Shown: positions 52,845 to 61,378 of the stretch, piece after piece | Layout: every line of letters begins with the position of its first letter | Position numbering within the stretch: the first letter of the stretch is position 1 | NCBI RefSeq assembly: GCF_040222815.1 | Contig: NZ_JAVKCH010000040.1 | Location: 372,001 to 436,000, forward strand | Source of the DNA: Imperialibacter sp040222815 | GTDB lineage: Bacteria; Bacteroidota; Bacteroidia; Cytophagales; Cyclobacteriaceae | Reading direction: 5' to 3' | DNA: 64,000 nucleotides | Position numbers and translations under genes: made by a program | Notes under the pieces: generated by a model | Databases searched by the model: none | What the model was told of the DNA's origin: nothing | Seen by the model: the letters and a program-made list of their open reading frames with translations, nothing else

Positions 52845-54767
52845 CTAATACACTTCTTTTAATAATGGTAGCTGGTAGGCCACCAATGTTCCCTTGCCGC
52901 CCTGCGCCCCAAGGTCTGATACGTCGAATGACAGCTTCATTTTCAGCTGCCTGCCAAGCAACTCCATCCGGTCTCTGAATATTTGAATGGCCCTCGACTC
53001 ATGGTCTTTGGGCACCTGCATGTGGTCAACACCAATCCCGTTGTCCTGAATCCTGAATACCAGTTTGTCATCCTCTATCAGGCATTTGATAATGACTTTA
53101 CCACCACCCTCAACACCACGAAAACCGTGCTCAATGGCGTTCTCAATAAATGGCTGAGCCAGCAAAGGAGGCACAAATATTTCGTTTTGATCCAGCTCCG
53201 GTTGTATGTCTACCTCAAACTCGAACTTCTGATCAAACCGAAGTTGTTGAATTTCGAGATAAAGCTCCAGGGCTTTGATTTCTTCAGCCAGCGTCACCCA
53301 TTCCTTGGCGCTTAGATCCAGCACGGTGCGCATCAATCGGGCAAACTTACCCAGATAGCGGATGGCTTCTTTCACGTTTTTCTCTTCAAACAGAAACCCC
53401 CGAATGGAAGCCAGGGCATTGAAGATAAAGTGTGGGTTGATTTGTGACCTCAGGAGCTGCTGCCTGTGAATGGCGGTTTGCTCCCGCTGCTTACTCAGCC
53501 GCTGCTTATAGTAAAAATAAATGCCTAGCACCAGCAAAATAAGCAGCGCAATCCCTACGCTGAAGTAGAGCATTTGCTGCCTCCCCTGAAGTTCTTGAAT
53601 CTCATTTTGCTGAGTCAGGTTGGCGATCTGTAGCTCCTTTTTTTCAGTTTCGTACTTCTTTTCCAAATCGTTAATGGCTTCGTGCTTTTCAAGCGCCAGC
53701 AGGCTATCCTCTGCTAAGCGTAGTTGTTCCAGTGCTTCCAGTGCCTGCCGCAGTTGCCCTGTATTCTTGAAAGCTTCATACCGGCTTTCAGCAATGATCA
53801 TTCGGTAGTAGCCTGAGCCGAGCTCTTCATTCAGTATCACTGCCGAGTCGAGATAGCTTATTCCCTTTTCCGATTGGCCCAATCCTGCATATCCATCGGC
53901 ATACCGCAGATTGGCCTGGATCAGTGTTTCCGCCGGAGCAAAATCCTCATACTGAAAAATAGAATCACAATAGCTGATGCATGCCCCGAAATCTTTGCGA
54001 AGAAAATAGATGGCGGACTTGACACTGAACAACTGTGCCACGTTGGTATGGAAACCGTTTGTGCGAGCCACCGCCAAGCCTTCGTCGGCTATTGACAATG
54101 CTGAATCAAGGTAGGCAGGCTCCATAACACCTATTTCGGCATATTGCGAGGCACTGGCAGTGTAAATGTTGGCCTTTATCTGATCATCCACCACCTGCCC
54201 TAACATTGTCAGTACCTTGCCTGTGTATTCCTTCACCTTGTCGGTTTGCTCCTGCTGGCCAAAAATGGAGACAGTATTCATGTAGGCTTTGGCGGTGCCA
54301 TCCATATCGCCAATCGACTCGTATTGCCGAGCTGACTTCAGGAAATAGTCGATGGCAGCGTCATGCTGATCGAGACGGTCGTAGACATAGCCTAAAGCAT
54401 TGTATACACTGGCCAAAACCGTCTGGTTTGCACAAGCTGCACAAACTTGCACCGCCGTCTCAAGCAGAGGTACCGCTTCATCGTAGTTGCGCACCCTGGC
54501 CAGTGTATTCCCGTTCGACTCAAGTGCGGCACATTTCAAAGTGAGTAGATGCAGCCCGTCGGCCAGTTCAACAGCCTCCTCCGCATAATAGATAGCTGAA
54601 TCATATTCCCTGGTGACCAGCTTGTGGTGATTGGCAAGGGCAAGGTATAACTCAACCCTGATCGAATCGCTGGCGCCCGAGAGCCTTGTCGTCAGGCTGT
54701 CCAATTCATCCTGCCCACTAGCGTTGAGGGAAATTCCAAAAAACAAAAAGGTACACAACCTGACCAT
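52845..54767 (-). CDS. LytS-type sensor histidine kinase with extracytoplasmic TPRs
   Basis: 640 residues. Signal-like N-terminus (LCTFLFFGISLNASG), about 330 residues of TPR repeats (for example VYNALGYVYDRLDQHDAAID), a coiled coil (about 355-395), one TM (MLYFSVGIALLILLVLGIYF, about 397-417), then a His_kinase domain with the phospho-accepting histidine in INPHFIFNALASIRGF near residue 445 and an HATPase with QPFIENAIEHGF and DNGIGVDHM. The TPR part would sense an envelope ligand. Operon with the LytTR regulator. Confidence 0.92.
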   Translation of the reverse strand: MVRLCTFLFFGISLNASGQDELDSLTTRLSGASDSIRVELYLALANHHKLVTREYDSAIYYAEEAVELADGLHLLTLKCAALESNGNTLARVRNYDEAVPLLETAVQVCAACANQTVLASVYNALGYVYDRLDQHDAAIDYFLKSARQYESIGDMDGTAKAYMNTVSIFGQQEQTDKVKEYTGKVLTMLGQVVDDQIKANIYTASASQYAEIGVMEPAYLDSALSIADEGLAVARTNGFHTNVAQLFSVKSAIYFLRKDFGACISYCDSIFQYEDFAPAETLIQANLRYADGYAGLGQSEKGISYLDSAVILNEELGSGYYRMIIAESRYEAFKNTGQLRQALEALEQLRLAEDSLLALEKHEAINDLEKKYETEKKELQIANLTQQNEIQELQGRQQMLYFSVGIALLILLVLGIYFYYKQRLSKQREQTAIHRQQLLRSQINPHFIFNALASIRGFLFEEKNVKEAIRYLGKFARLMRTVLDLSAKEWVTLAEEIKALELYLEIQQLRFDQKFEFEVDIQPELDQNEIFVPPLLAQPFIENAIEHGFRGVEGGGKVIIKCLIEDDKLVFRIQDNGIGVDHMQVPKDHESRAIQIFRDRMELLGRQLKMKLSFDVSDLGAQGGKGTLVAYQLPLLKEVY

Positions 54768-54850
54768 TCCGAAGCGGGTAAGCAGTTTGAAAATTACAGT
54801 ATTACTCCAATAAGGAAAACTAATACCTTGTTTTCTAAAAGTCCCAGCCG

Positions 54851-54904
54851 ATTGACCAAACCGCCGATCCGATTAACCAATACCTTGTTTGAATTGACGA
54901 AACC
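54851..54904 (-). promoter_or_regulatory. 21-nt-period direct repeats upstream of the kinase-regulator operon
   Basis: Three 12-mers exactly 21 nt apart: ATTGACCAAACC (54851), ATTAACCAATAC (54872) and ATTGACGAAACC (54893). Read on the minus strand the shared core is GTCAAT. They sit 84-137 nt upstream of the kinase start. A -7-like TAGTTTTC lies between the array and the gene. Candidate LytTR autoregulatory site. Confidence 0.6.
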
Positions 54905-55746
54905 TACCTAAACATCACCTCCGCCATCACCGGCAGGTGGTCGCTGGGGTACCTTTTCTCTATGGCATCCGACAGCACGGCATATTTTCTCACCAGCACT
55001 TTTTCGTTGACAAAGACGTAATCGATGCGGCGGCTGAGGTCGGCGTTGTGGTCGAAGCCGTTCCAGGTACCGTAGGGGCCATACGGCGGGTTTTCGCTCA
55101 GGTTGCGGGCGTCGGTCAGGCCTTCTGTAAGCGTTTCGTAGGCCTTTGTTTCAGGCTCCGAGTTGAAGTCGCCGGTCAGGATTACCGGCAGGTTGCCAGC
55201 TATTTCTTTGACCTTCTCAATGATCAGCTTTGAAGAATTTGTTCTGGCCTCCACGCCAATGTGGTCATAATGCGTGTTGAAAATATAAAAGTCCTTTCCC
55301 AAGTGTCGGTTCTTCATTTTTGCCCAGGTGCACACCCTTACAATGGCGGCATCCCATCCTTTGGAGGGAACGTCGGGAGTATCTGACAACCAGAAGGTGC
55401 CTGAATCAAGCACGCTGAAAAGGTGTTTGTTGTAAAGAATGGCAGAAAATTCGCCCTTGGCGATGCCATCATCTCTGCCCACACCCAGCCATTTGTGGTC
55501 AGGCAGCCTTTCTTCAAGGTCTTTGAGCTGGTGAAGCAAAGCCTCTTGCACACCCACTATTTCGGCTTCATGGAATTTGACGAGGTCAGCAACGGCGTCT
55601 TTTCTATTGGGCCAGGCATTGATGCTGTCATTGGGCGTGTCGTATCGGAGGTTGAACGACATCACATTGAAAGAAGGTATTTCTTTCTTTTTGCAGCCTG
55701 TGGCTACTATCGCTAACAGTAAGGCAATGGCTAAAATATTTTTCAT
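54904..55746 (-). CDS. Endonuclease/exonuclease/phosphatase-family lipoprotein
   Basis: 281 residues from the ATG giving MKNILAIALLLAIVATGCKK, a clear lipoprotein signal with lipobox ATGC; an upstream in-frame start (55812) would place extra residues ahead of it. Metal-dependent EEP fold: MSFNLRYDTP, VGVQEAL, FNTHYDHIG, LTGDFNSEPET and SDHLPVMAEV carry the expected Asn, Glu, His and Asp residues. Probably an extracytoplasmic phosphodiesterase or nuclease; substrate unknown. Confidence 0.87.
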   Translation of the reverse strand: MKNILAIALLLAIVATGCKKKEIPSFNVMSFNLRYDTPNDSINAWPNRKDAVADLVKFHEAEIVGVQEALLHQLKDLEERLPDHKWLGVGRDDGIAKGEFSAILYNKHLFSVLDSGTFWLSDTPDVPSKGWDAAIVRVCTWAKMKNRHLGKDFYIFNTHYDHIGVEARTNSSKLIIEKVKEIAGNLPVILTGDFNSEPETKAYETLTEGLTDARNLSENPPYGPYGTWNGFDHNADLSRRIDYVFVNEKVLVRKYAVLSDAIEKRYPSDHLPVMAEVMFR

Positions 55747-55925
55747 CAGTATACGGCGGTGTGTTAACAATGCTAGAAACAGCAAGGTGCAAAATTCATT
55801 GACGATGCCCAAGAAATGTAATCCGACTTTTTAGAGCGGGAAGAGGATGGCAATCTTGCGTGGCAAGGACTTTGACACGGTGTTGGCGTGAGGTTGCTTC
55901 GACTACTGACCCCAGCCCTCTCCTC

Positions 55926-56069
55926 CAATGCTATTAAGTTAAGAGCATTTTACCCTTAATCCCTAAGCCGGGCACCCCTAAAGGGCCTGCTAATAGTAAT
56001 ACATACGCCCTTTAGGGTTTGGGGTAAAAATAGAATTGGGATACGGAACCTCTTAACTTAATAGCATTG
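55926..56069. mobile_element. 144-bp MITE with perfect TIRs and target duplication
   Basis: Ends are perfect 20-bp inverted repeats (CAATGCTATTAAGTTAAGAG). Both are flanked by the 10-bp direct repeat CCCTCTCCTC (55916-55925 and 56070-56079), as expected of a target-site duplication. An inner inverted pair CCCTAAAGGGC / GCCCTTTAGGG lets it fold into a long hairpin. No coding capacity. The rest of the 55747-56122 gap holds a CCCTCTCC / GGAGAGGG palindrome and nothing else recognisable. Confidence 0.85.
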
Positions 56070-56122
56070 CCCTCTCCTCACTGGAGAGGGGGGTAGCTGC
56101 AAGCAGCTTCCTAATAAGAGAT

Positions 56123-57481
56123 TTACTTCCCATTCGGAAACAACGGCCTTGGAATCACCATGAGCTCTTTTTGCCTGCCATCAATGTAGCGGAAGCCCGT
56201 TTCGTCAAAATAGCCGTCTTCTTCCAGCATGATCCTGATCTCTTTGTTCCATTCCTTGATGAACACGCTAGCGTTGAGCTCGATGGAATAGGCTGTATTG
56301 TGGTACAAAGGATAGTCTCCGTTGAAAGGTACGCCGTCCTGCTGGTCCCACATGCCAATGGTGGGGCCGCTGGCATGCCCATAGTAGCCAATGGGATGCG
56401 TGTAAATCGACGGCTTGAGCCCGGCGGCTTTGGACTGCTCCAATGCTGCCTTTAAGATTTCATTGCCGCTTTTGCCCACCACAAAGTTGCTGGTGAGGGC
56501 ATCCTGCACTTTGTTGCCCTGGGAAAAAGCCTCCTGCAAAAACTTAGGTGGCTCGGTTTCTCCGGGCTTCAGGATATAGGCATGCTGCTGGGTATCTGTA
56601 TTGAGGCGAAGGTAGGTGATGCCAAAGTCGGTGTGAATAAGGTCGCCGGGTAAAATGACTTGCTCACCTGGCCTCTCCGAGAAGCTGCGCAAGTGATCGA
56701 AGGATTCAGGATCCTGGCGCTGGATGGAGACTGAGGGGTGGAACCAGGTGTCGAGCTTTAGCTCTTTGATGCGCTCCCGCATCCACCACACCACATCGTC
56801 GGTGGAGGTAATGCCGGGCTGGATTACCTTGTCGGAGAAAGCCTCCTGAATGATCTGGTGGGCGATGCGCACAATCTGCTGGTACACGATCATTTCGCTT
56901 TCGGTGCGGGTTTCCAGCCAGCCGATGGCCAGCTTTTCGGCCGACACTACCTTTTGCTGGAAGTTCTTCGGTAGCACGTTCATCAGCTGGTCGTACTCAT
57001 TGGAGGTGATGCCATCTGTTTGCGCAAAATGCTCCGATTTGTTGATGCCTATTTTCTTTGGGTTCTTTTCCTGGATGAGCCTGCTCAATGCCTTGAACTG
57101 ATCGGGCTGAATGGCGGGGTTCCAGGCCATTTTAAAGGCGCTGCCCACATTGTAGCGGGCAATGGCGTAGGTTTCCAGCTCTTTTCCTTCCCCCGGATCA
57201 TATACTACCAAAATGGTGCGGCGACGGGCGGCCAGCCAGGTGGCAGGCAGCATGGTGCGGATCACAGGGTCTTCGTTGTATTCACGGGCGATGATCAGCC
57301 ACATATCGAGGCCTTCCCGGCGCATCAGATCGGGAAGCAAATATTTAATGCGCTCTTCCAGCCAGCGGTCGATCACTTCGGCCTGCTCTCTTTGGGTGAG
57401 GATTTTGGGGACGGACATGTCCTGCGCCACTAGCTGGCCACAGATCACAATCGAAAAAAGGAGGGTAAGTATTTTCTGCAT
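56123..57481 (-). CDS. Secreted M24-family peptidase (Xaa-Pro aminopeptidase-like)
   Basis: 452 residues with a signal peptide (MQKILTLLFSIVICGQLVA). The C-terminal pita-bread domain keeps the metal ligands in order: Asp in HTDFGITY, Asp in LRLNTDTQ, His in HPIGYYGHASGP, Glu in YSIELNA and Glu in IMLEEDGY. The N-terminal creatinase-like domain includes RREGLDMWLIIAREYNEDP. Likely a periplasmic or secreted dipeptidase/aminopeptidase; exact specificity not determinable. Confidence 0.88.
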   Translation of the reverse strand: MQKILTLLFSIVICGQLVAQDMSVPKILTQREQAEVIDRWLEERIKYLLPDLMRREGLDMWLIIAREYNEDPVIRTMLPATWLAARRRTILVVYDPGEGKELETYAIARYNVGSAFKMAWNPAIQPDQFKALSRLIQEKNPKKIGINKSEHFAQTDGITSNEYDQLMNVLPKNFQQKVVSAEKLAIGWLETRTESEMIVYQQIVRIAHQIIQEAFSDKVIQPGITSTDDVVWWMRERIKELKLDTWFHPSVSIQRQDPESFDHLRSFSERPGEQVILPGDLIHTDFGITYLRLNTDTQQHAYILKPGETEPPKFLQEAFSQGNKVQDALTSNFVVGKSGNEILKAALEQSKAAGLKPSIYTHPIGYYGHASGPTIGMWDQQDGVPFNGDYPLYHNTAYSIELNASVFIKEWNKEIRIMLEEDGYFDETGFRYIDGRQKELMVIPRPLFPNGK

Positions 57482-57668
57482 ATTTCATCGTTTTGCGAAA
57501 GCTGATGAAAAAGTGCAAATGAGGCAAAAGAAATTGTGTGGGTGGGGCGGGGGGTGGTCAATACTTCACCCATTTCGAAATGCGTCCAAGCTAGTAGTTC
57601 GTCGCCAGCGGGGTATCGCGTCACATGATTTTACAGATACTGTCTACGCTTTTTCTGAGCTTTGCCAT

Positions 57669-58333
57669 TTACCAATTCTTGTTTTTCAGTTCCTTTTCTG
57701 TTTTTTCTATTTTTTTGATAAAGTCTTTCTCTACTTGTGAAAGTTCGTTTTGATGGATCTCTTTGAATTTCTCGTATTCAGCATGTGCTTTATCCAATGC
57801 CTTTTGATGGCTCACTTTTCCGGCATGGGGAGTATTATATTTGGATCATAGTCAATACTCGTTGCATAAATATCAAGCACTTTTCTCCAAAAGATTTTTT
57901 CAGAAGAGTTAATATCCCGGATACAGGCGAGCAATTCATCAAAGTAATTGCCACCACCGGATTCTTTGAGCAACTCATCGTTCATGGCGAAACCTTTCAC
58001 AATGTACTCACGCAAGCGAGCAGTTGCCCATTGTCTGAACTTGGTGCCTTGCAGGCTTTTCACCCGGTAACCGACAGATATAGTGACATCCAGATTATAA
58101 AAATTTGTGGTTTTGGTAGAAAAATCGGAAATCCCGATTTTTCTCATGGATGTTTCCCGGGTTAGTTCACCTTCTTTGTAAATATTCAGGATATGCTCGT
58201 TAATGGTCGATTTGCCTTTTTGGAAAAGTTCGGCCATTTGCTCAAGAGTTAACCAAACTGTTTCATTCTCCAAGCGAGTTTGAATGCTAGTCCTGCCATC
58301 TTCAGTTTGATATATGATGATCTCTGAACTCAT
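57669..58333 (-). pseudogene. rhuM-family gene with internal deletion and frameshift
   Basis: The first ~165 codons match the RhuM family (MSSEIIIYQTEDGRTSIQTR, SVGYRVKSLQGTKFRQWATA, GGGNYFDELLACIRDI, IYATSIDYDPN). The reading then ends after nine aberrant residues. In another frame the same DNA at once continues with the RhuM C-terminus (HAGKVSHQKALDKAHAEYEK to the stop at 57669). Family members are about 330 residues, so roughly 110 central codons are deleted and the frames no longer join. RhuM is found near restriction-modification and pathogenicity loci; its function is poorly known. Confidence 0.8.
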
Positions 58334-58503
58334 TAAGCTCCTATTTTTTTAAGTTCTGATTCTTTCACTGCTTGAAAGTACTTTTTCTTTTCTCTAAAAA
58401 TACCATTTACAATTCCCAATGCTGAACGATAATAAATGGTTTCACTTTCAGTATGCCTATGCTTTGGAAAGAAACACCTAATTGTCCCTGATCCTTTTTT
58501 TGA
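58333..58503 (-). pseudogene. C-terminal fragment of an unidentified gene upstream of rhuM
   Basis: A 55-codon frame (KHRHTESETIYYRSALGIVN, then GIFREKKKYFQAVKESELKK) ends in a TAA that overlaps the rhuM ATG (TAATG), the usual look of a coupled operon. A stop lies just upstream and the repeat block follows, so only the 3' end of the partner gene seems to remain. Family not recognised. Confidence 0.4.
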
Positions 58504-58583
58504 TTACCACTGACGTTTATGATGCCTGCCGTGGTAGGCAGGTGCCATTTTTTCTTCATGGCATAACTACTTCTGCTTGTTTT

Positions 58584-58840
58584 AGCGTCGGGTTGAAACC
58601 CAACGCTGAAGAAAATCACCCCGATGGGGTTTTGCGATGCCCTTCGGAACATGTGGAACAGGGGGAATACCGCCAAAACTGTCTTTTGCTTGTTTTAGCG
58701 TCGGGTTGAAACCCAACGCTGAAAAAAATCGCCCCGATGGGGCTTTGGGGCGCCCTCACAATTTTCATTCGGTTGCCCGTCTAAGCGTTTCTCGCTAAGC
58801 GATGGCCTTTGGGACATATGGAACAGCAGGAATAACCGGT
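58584..58840 (+). repeat. Two-hairpin palindromic repeats, second cluster
   Basis: Two full copies (58584-58631 and 58697-58746) have the GGGTTGAAACCC hairpin followed by the CCCCGATGGGG hairpin. The tail of the first (GATGCCCTTCGGAACATGTG, then GAACAGGGGGAATACC) reappears in altered form at 58801-58838, so the whole unit is longer, about 115 bp. No gene is supported between the rhuM remnant and the thioesterase. Confidence 0.8.
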
Positions 58841-59401
58841 TTAGTCAGCCTTAAATGCAATCTCGCACCTTTCTTTTTCCAGAAGCGACATCACGTTTTC
58901 CAGCTGAAAAACCTTTTTGGTTGCCTGCATCCGTTCGGCGGCTTCTTTTTTCAGGTCTTTCCTGTGAATGGCTTCCACAAACCGCCTCACCTCCTCTTTG
59001 TCTGAAAGAATGAGGGCCGGCACTGTGGTGAGCTTATCGTTCTCGTCTTTGGCTACCATGGTAAAGTAGCTGTTGTTGGTATGCTTCACCACGCCCTCCT
59101 TCACGTTTTCGGCTACTACATGAATGCCTACTACCATGGAGGAATTGCCCACGTAGTTGATCGACGCCTTCAGCGAAACGAGGTCGCCTACCTCCACTGG
59201 CTGAAGGAAGTCGACCGTGTCCACCGACACCGTCACGCAATAGGCGCCGGAATGCTTGGTGGCACAGGCATAGGCTACTTTGTCCATGAGGGATAGCAGG
59301 ATGCCCCCGTGGATTTTGCCTCCGAAGTTGGCGTATGAAGGGATCATCAGTTCGGTGATGGTCACCTGAGAGTAAGCAACGGTTCTGGGATGTACGGCCA
59401 T
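58841..59401 (-). CDS. Acyl-CoA thioesterase (hot-dog fold)
   Basis: 186 residues from the ATG giving MAVHPRTVAYSQVTITELMI; an upstream start (59455) adds 18 unconserved residues. Hot-dog signature SYANFGGKIHGGILLSLMDK followed by VAYACATKHSG matches the YciA/BFIT-type acyl-CoA thioesterases. A charged helical extension at the C-terminus (about 45 residues) follows. Probably a cytoplasmic medium- or long-chain acyl-CoA hydrolase. Divergent from the symporter gene. Confidence 0.88.
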   Translation of the reverse strand: MAVHPRTVAYSQVTITELMIPSYANFGGKIHGGILLSLMDKVAYACATKHSGAYCVTVSVDTVDFLQPVEVGDLVSLKASINYVGNSSMVVGIHVVAENVKEGVVKHTNNSYFTMVAKDENDKLTTVPALILSDKEEVRRFVEAIHRKDLKKEAAERMQATKKVFQLENVMSLLEKERCEIAFKAD

Positions 59402-59578
59402 TTTGTGAAAGTCTGATTTGAGAATGCCCAGTGTCTTAGAAGCTACCGTTGGCACTCAACTTTTCACCCAAATTAACCAATATTCCTTCCGTAAAAAATA
59501 ATTCACTGCGTCGCAAATCAACGGATCAGGCAATCGCATATCTTTCCGCATTTATACACCATCAACCATTGACCCTCG

Positions 59579-60853
59579 ATGAAAAAGCTTGCTCTTCACT
59601 GGCAGATTATTATTGGAATGATTGCCGGAGTTCTGGCAGGACTTTTGGCCGGATCTCTTGGCACCTCTGCCTTTATCAAAGTCTGGATAAGCCCCTTCGG
59701 TACCATTTTCATCAACCTGCTGAAGCTGATCGCCGTGCCTTTGGTGCTGGTGAGCCTCATTGTGGGCATGAGCAACCTGAAAGACATCAGCAGGCTCAGC
59801 AGAATGGGAACCAAGACCTTTGTCCTTTTTCTTCTTACCACCATCCTGGCCATCACTATTGGTTTGGCCACGGTCAACATCGTCAACCCCGGCCTGTCGT
59901 TCTCTCCAGAAAAGCGGGAGGAGCTCAAGTCGATGTACTCTTCCAAAGTAGAGGAGCGAAGTGCCATGGCACAGGATTTTCAGACGAAAGGGCCTCTGCA
60001 GTTTGTGGTAGACGCCGTGCCGGAAAACCTGTTTATGTCGCTGGGCGATAACAAAAGAATGCTACAGGTGATTTTCTTTGCCTTGCTTTTTGGCGTAGCC
60101 ATGGTGATGCTGCCGGAAAAGCAGACTGATACTGTCCGTAAGTTTTTTCTGGAAGCCAATGACATTGTGCTGAAAATTGTGGACATCATCATGAAGTTTG
60201 CTCCCTATGGTGTGTTTGCCCTAATGGCAGGCATGGTGGCAGACTTCTCAAGCGGCGGCGGGGTGCTTGAGCTTTTTCAGGCACTGGGGCTTTATTCTTT
60301 TGCTGTGATTTTTGGGCTTTTCATGATGCTGCTTCTCGTGTACCCATTGATGCTCAAAATTTTCACTAAAATCCCGGTGAAGAAGCTTTATCAGGATATT
60401 CTTCCTGCTCAGATGCTGGGCTTTAGTACCAGTTCCAGCGCAGCTGCCCTGCCAGTGACCATGAAGTGCAGCGAAGAAAAGCTGGGGCTGAGGGAAGAGG
60501 TGACGAGCTTCTGCCTGCCCATTGGCGCTACGGTAAACATGGACGGCACGAGCCTTTACCAGGCAGTGGCGGCGGTCTTCATCGCTCAGGCATTTGGGGT
60601 TGACCTCAGTCTTGGCCAGCAGCTGACGATAGTGGTGATGGCTACGCTTGCATCCATTGGTGCCGCCCCTGTGCCAGGCGCTGGCATGGTGATGTTGATC
60701 GTGATTTTACAGAGTGTAGGGCTCAATGCCGAGGGACTGGGGCTTATTTTCGCAGTTGACAGGATACTCGACATGTTTCGCACAGTCGTAAACATCACCA
60801 GCAATGTGACGGTGGCCGCCATCGTTGACCGAATGGAATACAAGCAAACCTAA
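59579..60853 (+). CDS. Dicarboxylate/amino acid:cation symporter
   Basis: 424 residues of the DAACS (SLC1/GltP) family with about eight hydrophobic segments. The re-entrant-loop motifs GFSTSSSAAALPVTMKC and the cation/substrate motif NMDGTSLYQAVAAVFIAQ are intact, as is the C-terminal DRILDMFRTVVNITSN (the conserved D-x3-D/R-T region). Likely sodium- or proton-coupled uptake of glutamate, aspartate or C4-dicarboxylates; glutamate is also the hut pathway product. Confidence 0.93.
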   Translation: MKKLALHWQIIIGMIAGVLAGLLAGSLGTSAFIKVWISPFGTIFINLLKLIAVPLVLVSLIVGMSNLKDISRLSRMGTKTFVLFLLTTILAITIGLATVNIVNPGLSFSPEKREELKSMYSSKVEERSAMAQDFQTKGPLQFVVDAVPENLFMSLGDNKRMLQVIFFALLFGVAMVMLPEKQTDTVRKFFLEANDIVLKIVDIIMKFAPYGVFALMAGMVADFSSGGGVLELFQALGLYSFAVIFGLFMMLLLVYPLMLKIFTKIPVKKLYQDILPAQMLGFSTSSSAAALPVTMKCSEEKLGLREEVTSFCLPIGATVNMDGTSLYQAVAAVFIAQAFGVDLSLGQQLTIVVMATLASIGAAPVPGAGMVMLIVILQSVGLNAEGLGLIFAVDRILDMFRTVVNITSNVTVAAIVDRMEYKQT

Positions 60854-60865
60854 ACATCATTTGTT

Positions 60866-61369
60866 ATGTTTGAGGAAGTATTGGCATTACTTTCGAAAAC
60901 AGTAAAAATGACGCTCAAAAAATACCTTACCATTCTCCAGCTGGTGTACATTTCTCTCATGTCTACCCTGGCCCTTTTCACGGCGGTTTCCTTCTTTGTT
61001 TTTTTCACCGGCGAGGGATCAACGATCATTCCCACGGGGCTGCCCAAATATGCCATCCTCGCTGTGGCGCTGGCGGCACTGGCCGGGTGGACTTTCACAG
61101 GAAAGCTGCTGAAGACTGATCCCAACATCCCTTTGCAGCAAAGGCTACAGTCGTGGTACAACTACAAGGTGATCAGAGGGGCTGTGCTGGAAACAGTTGG
61201 GCTGATTGGCGTGGTGGGCTCTATCGTTACCTACGATGCAATGTATTTTCTGGCTCCTGTCTTCATTTTTGGTATTTTATTCACTGTTTTGCCTTCAGAG
61301 CGACGCATTCAAATCGACCTCGGGTTAAGTGAGGAAGAAATGGAAGAGTTGAAAAAACTGAATCAATAA
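60866..61369 (+). CDS. Small integral membrane protein, unknown function
   Basis: 167 residues (or 153 from the ATG at 60908, MTLKKYLTILQLVY). Four hydrophobic segments are visible, two near the N-terminus (LVYISLMSTLALFTAVSFFV; YAILAVALAALAGWTF) and two later (VLETVGLIGVVGSIVTY; MYFLAPVFIFGILFTVL), and a charged tail LSEEEMEELKKLNQ. No family recognised. 12 nt after the symporter and 9 nt before the pseudouridine synthase, so probably co-transcribed. Confidence 0.75.
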   Translation: MFEEVLALLSKTVKMTLKKYLTILQLVYISLMSTLALFTAVSFFVFFTGEGSTIIPTGLPKYAILAVALAALAGWTFTGKLLKTDPNIPLQQRLQSWYNYKVIRGAVLETVGLIGVVGSIVTYDAMYFLAPVFIFGILFTVLPSERRIQIDLGLSEEEMEELKKLNQ

Positions 61370-61378
61370 AAGCTTATT

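Noticed and set aside
58407..58676. Minus-strand 89-codon frame upstream of rhuM.
   Set aside because: Made mostly of the palindromic repeat read through (IGVIFFSVGFQPD); the true coding remnant there is in a different frame.
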